DNA of 40,241 nucleotides, from assembly GCA_910584215.1 (NCBI GenBank), contig CAJTYI010000019.1, positions 1 to 40,241 of the forward strand, read 5' to 3'. Within the stretch, counting starts at the first letter, position 1. Each line of letters opens with the position of its first letter. Position numbers and translations under genes: made by a program. Shown here piece after piece: positions 1 to 8,441 of the stretch. The DNA comes from an uncultured Roseburia sp. Lineage in GTDB: Bacteria; Bacillota; Clostridia; Lachnospirales; Lachnospiraceae. The notes under the pieces are model-generated. The model ran no database searches, was not told where the DNA came from, and was given only the letters and a program-made list of their open reading frames with translations.

Positions 1-1460
1 CCGGCAACGGCAGGCGCGGTTATTTTTGTGAGATCTATTCGCAGGAGGAGGACCGCTGGTTTGATTTTCATGAGACCTCGATACGCTGGATTGACGGCAG
101 AGAGGTGCTGCTTTGCACTATCTACGATATTACGGACAAGAAGCAGTACGAGAAAAAGATCGAGAGGCAGGAAAATAATGACTTGTTGACGGGTCTTTAT
201 AACCGTATGCGCTGCGAACAGGATTTGGAGCGGTATATCCGCATAACGGAGGAGACCGGCGGCGAGGGGGCGCTGCTCTCGATCGACCTCGATGATTTTA
301 AAAATATCAATGACGGGCTGGGTCATCAGTACGGGGATATTCTGTTAAAAAGTATCTCCAACAGCTTACAGCACATTGCGGGTGTGGAAAACAATTGCTA
401 CCGCATGGGCGGGGACGAATTTATCATCATCATTGCACATCAAAGCTATGATCTTTTGCAGGAGATTTTAGAGGAAATACGGCTCATGTTCACCAAGCCG
501 TGGATGTTAAACGGCACCGATTATTATTGTACGATGAGCATGGGCGTCGTGCGCTTCCCGACCGACGGACACACGGTCGAGGACTTGATTAAAAAGGCGG
601 ATCTTGCGCTTTACGGAGCCAAATGCGCCGGAAAAAACCGTATCGAGTTTTACAATGACAGCGCAGAGTCGTCTTCCTTTAAGCGCCTTGATCTGGAAAA
701 AAATATGCGCAATGCCACGCGCAACGCTTTTCAGGAGTTTGAGGTGTATTATCAGCCTGTGGTGGATGTGACGGGCGAAAAGAGTGTCTGTGTCGGCGCG
801 GAGGCTTTGATTCGCTGGAACTCCAAGGAGCTTGGCTTTATCACGCCGACAGAGTTTATTCCGCTGGCGGAATATTTAGGTCTGATAAATCCCATCGGCG
901 AATATGTGCTGCGGGAGGCGTGCAAGAGCTGTAAGCGATGGAATGATGCGGGGCATGATTACAAAATCAATGTAAATCTGTCCGTGGTGCAGCTTTTGCA
1001 GAATGATATCGTGGACAAGGTGCGCATTGCCCTGGAGGAAACGCAGATTGTGCCGAAAAATCTGACGCTCGAGGTCACGGAAAGTCTGGCAGTAAACGAT
1101 ATGAACCGTATGAAAATGATTCTTGGGGAGATCAAGGCGCTGGGGGTAGGGGTGGCGCTCGATGACTTTGGCACGGGTTATTCTTCGCTCAACCATATCC
1201 GTGAAATGCCGATCGATATCATAAAGATCGACCGTTGCTTTATCATTGACATCGGCAAGGACGATTTTTCCGACGCTTTCGTGCGCATGGTGGCGGAGCT
1301 GGCCAATGCCATTTGCGTCAGAGTCTGTGTGGAGGGCGTGGAAACATCCGAACAGCTTGAGGCGCTTTTGCGCACCAAAATACATCTGATACAGGGGTAC
1401 TATTTTGGCAGACCCATGCCGTTAGCAGATTTTGAAGAGCAATATATAAAAAATTGTTAA
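1..1460 (+). CDS. PAS-GGDEF-EAL c-di-GMP signalling protein, 5' truncated by window edge
   Basis: The frame is open from base 3, so the true start lies outside the window and the GTG at 105 is internal. The visible start (Gly-Asn-Gly-Arg-Arg-Gly-Tyr...) reads like the C-terminal half of a PAS-type sensor domain ending in a YDITD-like linker. A diguanylate cyclase domain follows, with intact GGDEF at nt 408-422. The four residues where an RxxD inhibitory site would sit are Gly-Val-Glu-Asn, so product inhibition through that site is unlikely. An EAL phosphodiesterase domain follows (EAL at nt 801-809) with the family's catalytic residues visible: the NVNLS Asn, LEVTES Glu, DDFGTGYSS Asp pair, KID Lys, VEGVE Glu and QGYYFGRP Gln. 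Both domains look competent, so the protein could make or degrade c-di-GMP. No terminator was recognised after it. Confidence 0.93.
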   Translation, partial: GNGRRGYFCEIYSQEEDRWFDFHETSIRWIDGREVLLCTIYDITDKKQYEKKIERQENNDLLTGLYNRMRCEQDLERYIRITEETGGEGALLSIDLDDFKNINDGLGHQYGDILLKSISNSLQHIAGVENNCYRMGGDEFIIIIAHQSYDLLQEILEEIRLMFTKPWMLNGTDYYCTMSMGVVRFPTDGHTVEDLIKKADLALYGAKCAGKNRIEFYNDSAESSSFKRLDLEKNMRNATRNAFQEFEVYYQPVVDVTGEKSVCVGAEALIRWNSKELGFITPTEFIPLAEYLGLINPIGEYVLREACKSCKRWNDAGHDYKINVNLSVVQLLQNDIVDKVRIALEETQIVPKNLTLEVTESLAVNDMNRMKMILGEIKALGVGVALDDFGTGYSSLNHIREMPIDIIKIDRCFIIDIGKDDFSDAFVRMVAELANAICVRVCVEGVETSEQLEALLRTKIHLIQGYYFGRPMPLADFEEQYIKNC

Positions 1461-1475
1461 AATTGAATAAAAGAG

Positions 1476-1504
1476 TTGTAAATAATCAGTATATTTAGTA
1501 AAAT
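1476..1504 (+). promoter_or_regulatory. Candidate sigma-A promoter for the EF-G-like gene
   Basis: TTGTAA (1476-1481) and TAAAAT (1499-1504) are separated by exactly 17 bases in an AT-rich stretch after the GGDEF-EAL stop. Predicted transcription start is near 1511, giving a leader of about 70 bases. Each box departs from consensus at one position (TTGTAA) or one position (TAAAAT). Confidence 0.5.
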
Positions 1505-1579
1505 ATAACCATGTCAAATGCTCGACTGTGACGTATACGGAACGGGGGACACGATACCGGGCAAGAATGGAGGATTACC

Positions 1580-3670
1580 ATGAATATTTACACGACGGAC
1601 AGAATTAGGAACGTGGTCTTACTGGGCCATGGAGGATGCGGCAAGACAAGCCTTGTGGAGGCGATGGCATATCTTGCAAAGATGGTGACGCGTATGGGGA
1701 AAGTCACAGACGGCAATACGGTCAGTGACTATGACAAGGAAGAGGCTAAGCGCCATTTTTCGATCAACACTTCGGTTGTGCCGATCGTCTGGGATGACAC
1801 GAAGATTAATATTTTGGATACGCCGGGATATTTTGATTTTGTCGGCGAAGTGGAGGAGGCCGTGGGCGTTGCAGATGCCGCGATCATCGTAGTGTCCGGC
1901 AAGGCGGGCGTCGAAGTCGGAACGCAAAAGGCATGGGAACTCTGCGAAAAATACAAATTGCCGCGCATGGTGTTTGTGACGGATATGGATATTGACGAGG
2001 CAAGCTATCGCCAGGTAGTGCAGGATTTGCAGGATATGTACGGCAAGCGGATTGCACCGTTTCATCTGCCGATTCGCGAGAACAAAGAGTTTGTAGGTTA
2101 TGTCAATGTGTTGCAGCAGAGGGCGAAGAGATGGACTGCCGACGGCAATGTCGAGAAGGCCGAGGTTCCAGACTATTCCGTCGAGAATTTAGAGCTCTGC
2201 CGCGAGGCCTTGATGGAGGCGGTGGCCGAGACGAGTGAAGATTATATGGAGCGGTATTTTAATGGCGATGAGTTTTCCGAGGATGAGATTCGCCAGGCGC
2301 TCCGCGTCAATGTCGCGGACGGCAGCATTGTCCCGGTATTGATGGGTTCTAATATTTTAGCGCGCGGTGTCTATACACTGCTAGTCGACATTGTTAAATA
2401 TCTGCCAAGCCCGGAGAAGCGCAGCTGTACGGGTATCAGCGCTAGGACCAATGAAGTGTATAATGCGGATTATGATTTTTCCAAGCCGAAGTCCGCGTAT
2501 GTGTGGAAGACGATCGTTGATCCGTTTATCGGCAAGTATTCCTTGATAAAAGTCAATTCCGGCGTCTTAAAGACCGATGATGTGCTGTTTAACTATCACA
2601 AAGATACCGAGGAAAAGATCGGCAAGCTCTATGTGCTGCGCGGCAATAAGCCGGAGGAGGTAAAGGAGCTGCACGCCGGGGATATCGGCGCACTCGCCAA
2701 ACTCACTTCCGTGGCGACGACCGATTCGCTCTCCTCAAAAAATACGCCGATACTTTACATCAGAACTACGATCTCAACGCCCTATACCTATAAGCGTTAC
2801 CGGGCAAAGAATAAAGGGGACGAGGATAAGATTTCCCAGGCGCTGCAAAAGCTGATGTCCGAAGACCTGACATTAAAGACGGTCAACGACAGCGAGAACG
2901 GGCAGACCTTATTGTACGGTATGGGAGACCAGCATCTGGAGATCGTGGCAGCTAAGCTATTGGAGCGTTACAAGGTAGAGCTTGAGCTGACAAAACCCAA
3001 GATTGCTTTCCGTGAGACGATACGCAAAAAATCTGACGTGGAGTACAAATATAAAAAACAGTCCGGCGGTCACGGGCAGTATGGCCATGTGAAGATGACG
3101 TTCGAGCCGTCCGGCGACTTGGGCGAGGCGTATGTATTTGAACAGTGCGTGGTTGGCGGCGCCGTGCCGAAAAATTATTTTCCTGCGGTGGAAAAGGGTG
3201 TGCAGGAGGCAGTGGCGAGAGGGCCGATGGCGGCTTATCCGGTAGTCGGCGTCAAGGCAGTGCTCTACGATGGTTCCTACCATACCGTAGACTCGTCCGA
3301 GATGGCGTTTAAGGTGGCGACCGTGCAGGCATTTAAGAAAGGATTTATGGAGGCTTCGCCGGTATTGCTTGAGCCGATCGCTTCCCTGAAAGTTTTGGTG
3401 CCGGATAAATATACCGGCGATATTATGGGAGATTTGAACAAACGGCGCGGGCGTGTCCTTGGCATGAATCCGACCGACAATGGCTATCAGGAGATCGCGG
3501 CGGACATACCGTATCTGGAGCTTTACGGATACAATACGGATCTGCGCTCCATGACGGGCGGCAGCGGTACATACTCATTTGAGTTTGCCAGATATGAGCA
3601 GGCGCCCTCCGATATACAGGAAAAAGAGATCGCGGCGCGCGCTTCTAAGTTAGACAACGGCGAGGCGTAA
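1580..3670 (+). CDS. Elongation factor G-like translational GTPase (EF-G paralogue)
   Basis: A 696-residue protein with the five-domain layout of EF-G/Tet(M)-type ribosomal translocases. P-loop GHGGCGKT is at residues 16-23 and DTPG occurs in the G domain. Domain IV is recognised by its GGHGQYGHV-like segment, and the C-terminal domain V by its PDKYTGDIMGDLNKRRG-like segment. The guanine-specificity motif, normally NKxD, reads Thr-Asp-Met-Asp (residues 134-137). This suggests the secondary EF-G-like family found beside true EF-G rather than the main translocase. GGAGG lies 8 bases before the ATG. It has its own promoter and terminator, so it is probably monocistronic. A ribosome-linked GTPase role is inferred from family; the exact reaction of this paralogue is not known to me. 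Confidence 0.9.
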   Translation: MNIYTTDRIRNVVLLGHGGCGKTSLVEAMAYLAKMVTRMGKVTDGNTVSDYDKEEAKRHFSINTSVVPIVWDDTKINILDTPGYFDFVGEVEEAVGVADAAIIVVSGKAGVEVGTQKAWELCEKYKLPRMVFVTDMDIDEASYRQVVQDLQDMYGKRIAPFHLPIRENKEFVGYVNVLQQRAKRWTADGNVEKAEVPDYSVENLELCREALMEAVAETSEDYMERYFNGDEFSEDEIRQALRVNVADGSIVPVLMGSNILARGVYTLLVDIVKYLPSPEKRSCTGISARTNEVYNADYDFSKPKSAYVWKTIVDPFIGKYSLIKVNSGVLKTDDVLFNYHKDTEEKIGKLYVLRGNKPEEVKELHAGDIGALAKLTSVATTDSLSSKNTPILYIRTTISTPYTYKRYRAKNKGDEDKISQALQKLMSEDLTLKTVNDSENGQTLLYGMGDQHLEIVAAKLLERYKVELELTKPKIAFRETIRKKSDVEYKYKKQSGGHGQYGHVKMTFEPSGDLGEAYVFEQCVVGGAVPKNYFPAVEKGVQEAVARGPMAAYPVVGVKAVLYDGSYHTVDSSEMAFKVATVQAFKKGFMEASPVLLEPIASLKVLVPDKYTGDIMGDLNKRRGRVLGMNPTDNGYQEIAADIPYLELYGYNTDLRSMTGGSGTYSFEFARYEQAPSDIQEKEIAARASKLDNGEA

Positions 3671-3718
3671 GAAACAGGAGTCTGTGTGGACAGACCAACA
3701 AAGCGGGTGCGAAAAAAC

Positions 3719-3758
3719 GGGTGCAGTGTATGGAAGTATGATACACTGCACCCATTTT
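3719..3758 (+). terminator. Rho-independent terminator after the EF-G-like gene
   Basis: A perfect 13-bp stem (3719-3731 with 3741-3753) closes a 9-base loop and is followed by ATTTTAT. A run of six A precedes the stem, so it may also work in reverse. A small open frame crosses this hairpin and is not considered a gene. Confidence 0.8.
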
Positions 3759-3851
3759 ATGGAAAGAGCAGTGCGATCATCTGGGGAAAAGAGATCAATT
3801 TGGGCAGCGCAAGTTTTTTTCAAATTTTTTACATTTTTTTTGTAATAACAC

Positions 3852-3880
3852 TTGACATAATATATTTAGTTTGGTATTAT
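3852..3880 (+). promoter_or_regulatory. Strong sigma-A promoter for the tRNA-Leu pair
   Basis: Consensus -35 TTGACA (3852-3857), 17-base spacer, and -10 TATTAT (3875-3880) lie about 30 bases upstream of the first tRNA. The upstream sequence is rich in T and A tracts, as in UP elements of stable RNA promoters. Confidence 0.85.
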
Positions 3881-3910
3881 TATCAAGTCGTCATGAGACA
3901 TGATTGAGAT

Positions 3911-3994
3911 GCGGAAGTGTCGGAACTGGCAGACGAGCAAGACTAAGGATCTTGTGGCAGCAATGCCGTGTGGGTTCAAGTCCCATCTTCCGCA
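3911..3994 (+). tRNA. tRNA-Leu, anticodon AAG
   Basis: An 84-base class II tRNA with a long variable arm. The acceptor stem pairs GCGGAAG (3911-3917) with CTTCCGC (3987-3993), and the discriminator is A3994. The T arm contains GGGTTCAAGTCCC. The anticodon stem CAAGA/TCTTG encloses the 7-base loop CTAAGGA, so the anticodon is AAG (codon CUU). CCA is not encoded. An A at wobble position 34 is unusual for a bacterial tRNA other than tRNA-Arg(ACG); see findings. Confidence 0.93.
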
Positions 3995-4020
3995 CTAACA
4001 ATTCATTTTTCATGAGATGC

Positions 4021-4104
4021 GCAGAAGTGGCGGAATTGGCAGACGCGCAGGCTTCAGGTGCCTGTGGTAGCAATACCGTGTGGGTTCAAGTCCCATCTTC
4101 TGCA
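4021..4104 (+). tRNA. tRNA-Leu, anticodon CAG
   Basis: An 84-base class II tRNA that is highly similar to its neighbour 26 bases upstream. The acceptor pairs GCAGAAG with CTTCTGC, and the discriminator is A4104. Anticodon stem CAGGC/GCCTG encloses loop TTCAGGT, giving anticodon CAG (codon CUG). CCA is not encoded. It is probably cotranscribed with tRNA-Leu(AAG), and the pair looks like a tandem duplication with anticodon change. Confidence 0.94.
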
Positions 4105-4110
4105 TAAGTT

Positions 4111-4139
4111 GAGCAGTTGTCATTTGGCAGCTGCTCTTT
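4111..4139 (+). terminator. Terminator-like hairpin after the tRNA pair
   Basis: GAGCAGTTGTC (4111-4121) pairs with GGCAGCTGCTC (4126-4136) through 11 positions including two G-U pairs. The loop has 4 bases and a short T-rich tail (TTTCT) follows. It is correctly placed to end the tRNA transcript, but the T run is weak. Confidence 0.6.
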
Positions 4140-4274
4140 CTGCATGCATAAATAATTTAACAGTTGTGATAATTCCATACAAAATTTGAAAATAAAAAAG
4201 GAAATTAGAAGATTGCGTCGAATATATAATATAGAGGTGATTAGCCAGCATTGGCTGTGATGAGGAGAAAATAC

Positions 4275-5288
4275 ATGTCGATACGTGAAGAAATAGAGAG
4301 GATGGAGCGGGAGACCTTGAGCGAGTTTGCCACATGCAGCGTCAACAGCCGCGGCAGGGAGCGGGAGGAGGAACCATGCGATATCCGCCCCGTATTTCAG
4401 AGGGACAGAGACCGAATTCTGCACTGTAAAGCATTTCGACGGTTAAAAAATAAGACGCAGGTATTTTTGATACCAAGGGGCGATCATTACCGCACCAGAT
4501 TATCCCATACCTTGGAGGTCTCCCAGAACGCGAGAACGATCGCCAAGGCGCTGCGGATGAACGAGGATTTGGTGGAGGCGATCGCGCTGGGGCATGATCT
4601 TGGCCATGCGCCTTTTGGACATGCCGGTGAGCATGTGTTAAACGAGCTGTGTGAGGACGGGTTTCATCACAACGAACAGAGTGTGCGCGTCGTGGAAAAA
4701 CTGGAAAAGGATGGAAAGGGACTCAACCTCTCCTGGGAAGTCAGGGACGGCATCCGCAATCATCAGATGGCGACGATGCCGCACACTTTAGAGGGGAAGA
4801 TTGTGCGCCTGTCCGACAAGATCGCCTACATACACCACGATATTGATGACGCTATGCGGGCGCACCTGCTGACGGAAGACGATCTTCCGACCGAATTAAA
4901 AAAGACGCTCGGATTTACCACAAAGGCGAGGCTCAACACGCTTGTCCACAGCATTATCAGCAGCAGCATGGACAAGGACGATATCGTGATGTCCGATGAA
5001 GTACAGGGAGCCATGATTGAGCTGCGCCAGTTTATGTATCAAAATGTCTACAGTAACCCGGCTGCCAAGGGGGAAGAGACGAAAGCGCGGGCCATGATCA
5101 GACAGTTGTTTTATTTTTACACACAAAACGTAGATCTGCTTCCGGAAAAGTATCGCCGTATGCGGGAAGCGGGGGAGAAAGATGAGCGGGTCGTCAGTGA
5201 TTACATCGCCGGCATGACTGACCAGTATGCCGTGATCAAATTCAGTGAGCACTTCGTTCCGCAGCCCTGGGCAGGAGAAGAGGTATAA
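4275..5288 (+). CDS. dgt: dGTP triphosphohydrolase-like HD-domain protein
   Basis: A 337-residue HD-superfamily phosphohydrolase of the dGTPase family, which splits dNTPs into deoxynucleoside and triphosphate. The metal site is visible: His78 in the RLSHTLEVSQ segment, His107-Asp108 in GHDLGHAPFGH, and a later Asp in the VRLSDKIAYIHHDIDD region. An in-frame TTG exists at 4251, but ATG 4275 is preferred because AGGAG (4263-4267) sits 7 bases before it. It lies just upstream of dnaG, a common pairing in this group that links dNTP pools with replication. A perfect TATAAT at 4225-4230 could be its -10 box, although no convincing -35 is seen. Confidence 0.88.
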   Translation: MSIREEIERMERETLSEFATCSVNSRGREREEEPCDIRPVFQRDRDRILHCKAFRRLKNKTQVFLIPRGDHYRTRLSHTLEVSQNARTIAKALRMNEDLVEAIALGHDLGHAPFGHAGEHVLNELCEDGFHHNEQSVRVVEKLEKDGKGLNLSWEVRDGIRNHQMATMPHTLEGKIVRLSDKIAYIHHDIDDAMRAHLLTEDDLPTELKKTLGFTTKARLNTLVHSIISSSMDKDDIVMSDEVQGAMIELRQFMYQNVYSNPAAKGEETKARAMIRQLFYFYTQNVDLLPEKYRRMREAGEKDERVVSDYIAGMTDQYAVIKFSEHFVPQPWAGEEV

Positions 5289-5297
5289 GGAAGAGAC

Positions 5298-5359
5298 AGC
5301 TGCAATGCAGCCCAGAGCAGAAGAAGAATTACAGGTATATGAAAGCTGCAATGCAGCCC
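5298..5359 (+). repeat. Two direct copies of a 16-base palindromic motif before dnaG
   Basis: AGCTGCAATGCAGCCC occurs at 5298-5313 and again at 5344-5359, identical over 16 bases and offset by 46 bases. Each contains the near-palindrome CTGCA-A-TGCAG. TATAAT follows the second copy at 5363-5368. Function is unknown; it could be an operator pair or a small duplication. Confidence 0.6.
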
Positions 5360-5384
5360 TGATATAATATAGAAAGGAAAACGA

Positions 5385-7181
5385 ATGGCATATTATTCGG
5401 ATGAATTGATCGAGGAAGTCCGATCGCGCAATGATATCGTGGAAGTGATTTCTTCCTATGTTCGTTTACAGCGGAAAGGGACGTCCTATTTTGGTCTTTG
5501 CCCTTTCCACAATGAAAAGACGGGATCATTTTCCGTGGCACCCAATAAACAGATGTATTACTGTTTCGGGTGCGGCGCCGGGGGCAATGTCTTTACATTT
5601 TTAATGCAGTATGAAAATTTTACTTTTTCAGAAGCTATGGAAGTGTTGGCAGAGCGGGCCGGCATGGAGCTGCCGAAACAGGAGTACAGTGCAAAACAGC
5701 GGCAGGAGGCGGACAAAAAGCAGCGGCTTTTGGAAATCAATAAGGAGGCGGCAAAGTATTTTTATGTGCTGCTGCGGGGGGAGAGAGGCCGCCATGCGCT
5801 TGCGTATTTTCAAAAGAGAGCGCTGACCGCAGAGACGATGCAGCGCTTTGGGCTGGGATATTCCGATCAGTACCGGGATGATCTGTACCGTTATCTGAAA
5901 AAACGCGGTTATGAGGACGAGCTGTTGAAGGAATCGGGGCTTGTCACGATTGATGAGCGCCGCGGCGGCTGCGACAAATTCTGGAACCGCGCCATGTTTC
6001 CGATTATGGATGTGCACGGTAAAGTGATCGGCTTTGGCGGCCGCGTCATGGGAGACGGGGAACCCAAATATCTAAATTCCCCGGAGACGCCGGTGTTCGA
6101 TAAAAGCCGCAGCCTGTATGGGCTTAACATCGCGAGGACCACGAAACGGCAGTATCTTTTGCTTGCCGAGGGATATATGGATGTGATCGCCCTGCATCAG
6201 GCAGGCTTTGACAATGCAGTCGCTTCTCTTGGGACTTCGCTCACGAGCGGACATGCCAATCTTTTAAAGCGTTACACCAAGGAAGTGTATCTTACCTACG
6301 ACAGTGACGGAGCCGGGGTGAAGGCAGCGCTTCGGGCAATCCCGATGCTAAAAGAAGTGGGGATTGCCGTAAAAGTGGTCGATATGAAACCTTACAAAGA
6401 CCCCGACGAATTTATCAAAGGGCTTGGTGCGGAAGCATACGAAGAGCGAATCGAGCAGGCGGAGAATGCGTTTCTGTTTGAGATACGCATATTGGAACAG
6501 CAGTATGACATGGGCGACCCGCAGGGGAAAACTGCGTTTTATAAGGAAGTAGCCAAGAAGTTGTGTGGTTTTTCCGAAAAGCTCGAGCGTGATAATTATG
6601 TCGACGCACTGGCGGCCAAATACCGAATCGCCGCCGAGGATTTGCGACGGCTGGTAAACAGGTACGGCGTCGCTATGGGCGGGGATGGGGCCAAACAGGC
6701 TGCACGCCCCAAGGATGCCCGGTTTGGCACGAAGAATGTCCGCAAGAAAAAAGAGGACGGCATGAAGCAGTCACAGAAGCTTTTGCTGACCTGGCTTGTG
6801 CAGGAGGAGGGGCTTTTTGATAAGATCGGAGCCTATATTTCCCCGGAAGATTTTACCGAAGATTTGTATTGCAGAGTCGCCAGACTGCTGTTTTCCCAGA
6901 GGGAACAGACCGGTACGGTCAATCCTGCGCAGATCGTGAGCCTGTTTCCCATGGAGGAGGAACAGCGGGAGATCGCGGGAATTTTTCACGCGACCTTGCA
7001 GGAGATCACAACCCCGGAAGAAAAGGAAAAAGCGTTGCGGGAGACGATTCTTAGGGTCAAGCAAAACAGTATCAGTGATCGCTCTAAGAAGCTCTCGCCC
7101 GACGATTTTGAGGGGTTTGCGTGGATTTGCAACGGAAAAAAGCAGCTGGATGAGCTGAGGCGGTTACGAATACTATCATAA
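5385..7181 (+). CDS. dnaG: DNA primase
   Basis: A 598-residue bacterial primase that makes RNA primers for replication together with DnaB helicase. The N-terminal zinc-binding domain has Cys39, His42, Cys60 and Cys63. The usual HNEKTPSF reads HNEKTGSF here. The RNA polymerase/TOPRIM core follows, with the glutamate motif LLAEGYMDVI and the YDSDGAG aspartate motif. The C-terminal part (from about residue 465) is the helicase-interaction region and is weakly conserved as usual. AAAGG precedes the ATG by 6 bases. It sits between dgt and rpoD, the conserved macromolecular-synthesis arrangement. Confidence 0.97.
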   Translation: MAYYSDELIEEVRSRNDIVEVISSYVRLQRKGTSYFGLCPFHNEKTGSFSVAPNKQMYYCFGCGAGGNVFTFLMQYENFTFSEAMEVLAERAGMELPKQEYSAKQRQEADKKQRLLEINKEAAKYFYVLLRGERGRHALAYFQKRALTAETMQRFGLGYSDQYRDDLYRYLKKRGYEDELLKESGLVTIDERRGGCDKFWNRAMFPIMDVHGKVIGFGGRVMGDGEPKYLNSPETPVFDKSRSLYGLNIARTTKRQYLLLAEGYMDVIALHQAGFDNAVASLGTSLTSGHANLLKRYTKEVYLTYDSDGAGVKAALRAIPMLKEVGIAVKVVDMKPYKDPDEFIKGLGAEAYEERIEQAENAFLFEIRILEQQYDMGDPQGKTAFYKEVAKKLCGFSEKLERDNYVDALAAKYRIAAEDLRRLVNRYGVAMGGDGAKQAARPKDARFGTKNVRKKKEDGMKQSQKLLLTWLVQEEGLFDKIGAYISPEDFTEDLYCRVARLLFSQREQTGTVNPAQIVSLFPMEEEQREIAGIFHATLQEITTPEEKEKALRETILRVKQNSISDRSKKLSPDDFEGFAWICNGKKQLDELRRLRILS

Positions 7182-7183
7182 GA

Positions 7184-7205
7184 CCGCAAAAATAGCGGCT
7201 TTTTG
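7184..7205 (+). terminator. Weak hairpin with T run between dnaG and rpoD
   Basis: CCGC (7184-7187) and GCGG (7195-7198) can form a 4-bp stem directly followed by CTTTTT. This is too weak for a firm terminator. It could attenuate read-through between primase and sigma factor. Confidence 0.3.
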
Positions 7206-7262
7206 AATAGTTATCAAAATAGAGGGACAGAATAGTAACGAACTATGAGAGGATGAAACGAC

Positions 7263-8441
7263 ATGGCGAAGAGAGAAGAAAATCCAGAAAAATTAGAAAA
7301 CAATAAGAAAAATCCAGACACCGAATTAAACAGGGAGGCGATTCAGGCAAAATTCAAAGAGCGCCTTTCAGAGCTGCTTATCATGGCCAAAAAGAAGAAG
7401 AATATGCTGGAGTACCAGGAGATCAGCGATTTCTTTTCGGATTTGCAGTTAAATGCCGAGCAGTTTGAAAAAATATTGGATTTCCTTGAGGTGAACAATA
7501 TCGATGTCCTGCGCATCACGGACGACGATGTCGATGACGATCTGCTGCTTGAGGTGGATGACGACGAGGAGATCGAGGTCGAGAAGATTGATCTCTCTGT
7601 TCCCGACGGCGTGTCCATCGAGGACCCTGTGCGCATGTATTTAAAAGAAATCGGTAAGGTGCCGCTTCTTAGCGCTGAGGAGGAGATCGAGCTGGCCAAA
7701 CGCATGGAGTTAGGAGACCAGGAGGCAAAGAAGCGGTTAGCAGAGGCTAACTTGCGACTTGTGGTGAGTATCGCCAAACGATATGTAGGCCGCGGCATGT
7801 TGTTTCTCGATTTGATTCAGGAGGGAAACCTTGGCCTGATTAAGGCCGTGGAAAAGTTTGATTACCGCAAGGGATATAAGTTTTCGACCTACGCCACGTG
7901 GTGGATTCGCCAGGCGATCACCCGTGCGATCGCAGATCAGGCGCGCACGATCCGTATTCCGGTGCACATGGTCGAGACGATCAATAAATTAATACGCGTC
8001 AGCAGACAGCTATTGCAGGAATTGGGGCGCGAGCCGTCCCCGGAGGAGATTGCCGCGGAGATGAATATGCCGGTGGAGCGCGTGCGGGAAATCTTAAAGA
8101 TATCGCAGGAGCCTGTTTCTCTTGAGACGCCGATCGGCGAGGAGGAGGACAGCCATCTCGGGGACTTTATACAGGATGACAATGTGCCGGTTCCGGCCGA
8201 TGCGGCGGCTTTTACGCTGCTGAAAGAGCAGCTTGAGGAAGTGTTAGGTACGTTGACGGAGCGGGAACAGAAAGTGTTGACGCTGCGTTTTGGGCTCGAG
8301 GACGGGCGTGCGAGGACCTTAGAGGAAGTGGGCAAGGAGTTTAATGTGACGCGTGAGCGCATCCGCCAGATTGAGGCGAAGGCACTGCGCAAACTGCGCC
8401 ATCCCAGCAGAAGCCGCAAGTTAAAGGATTATTTGGAATAA
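7263..8441 (+). CDS. rpoD: RNA polymerase primary sigma factor (sigma-70/sigma-A)
   Basis: A 392-residue housekeeping sigma factor. Region 1.1 lies at the N terminus and is followed by a very acidic linker. Region 1.2 begins at DPVRMYLKEIG. Region 2 contains the core-binding and -10 recognition helix (FSTYATWWIRQAITRAI), with regions 3 and 4 after it. Region 4.2 ends with the -35 binding helix VTRERIRQIEAKALRKLR. Its promoter preference matches the TTGACA/TATAAT promoters elsewhere in this window. It is the third gene of the dgt-dnaG-rpoD-trmK run. Confidence 0.98.
   Translation: MAKREENPEKLENNKKNPDTELNREAIQAKFKERLSELLIMAKKKKNMLEYQEISDFFSDLQLNAEQFEKILDFLEVNNIDVLRITDDDVDDDLLLEVDDDEEIEVEKIDLSVPDGVSIEDPVRMYLKEIGKVPLLSAEEEIELAKRMELGDQEAKKRLAEANLRLVVSIAKRYVGRGMLFLDLIQEGNLGLIKAVEKFDYRKGYKFSTYATWWIRQAITRAIADQARTIRIPVHMVETINKLIRVSRQLLQELGREPSPEEIAAEMNMPVERVREILKISQEPVSLETPIGEEEDSHLGDFIQDDNVPVPADAAAFTLLKEQLEEVLGTLTEREQKVLTLRFGLEDGRARTLEEVGKEFNVTRERIRQIEAKALRKLRHPSRSRKLKDYLE

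Noticed and set aside
3686..3907. Short open frame after the EF-G-like gene
   Set aside because: It runs through the 13-bp terminator hairpin and the tRNA promoter, has no ribosome site and no recognisable protein features.
3904..4107. Open frame covering the tRNA pair
   Set aside because: It is the translation of two class II tRNA genes.
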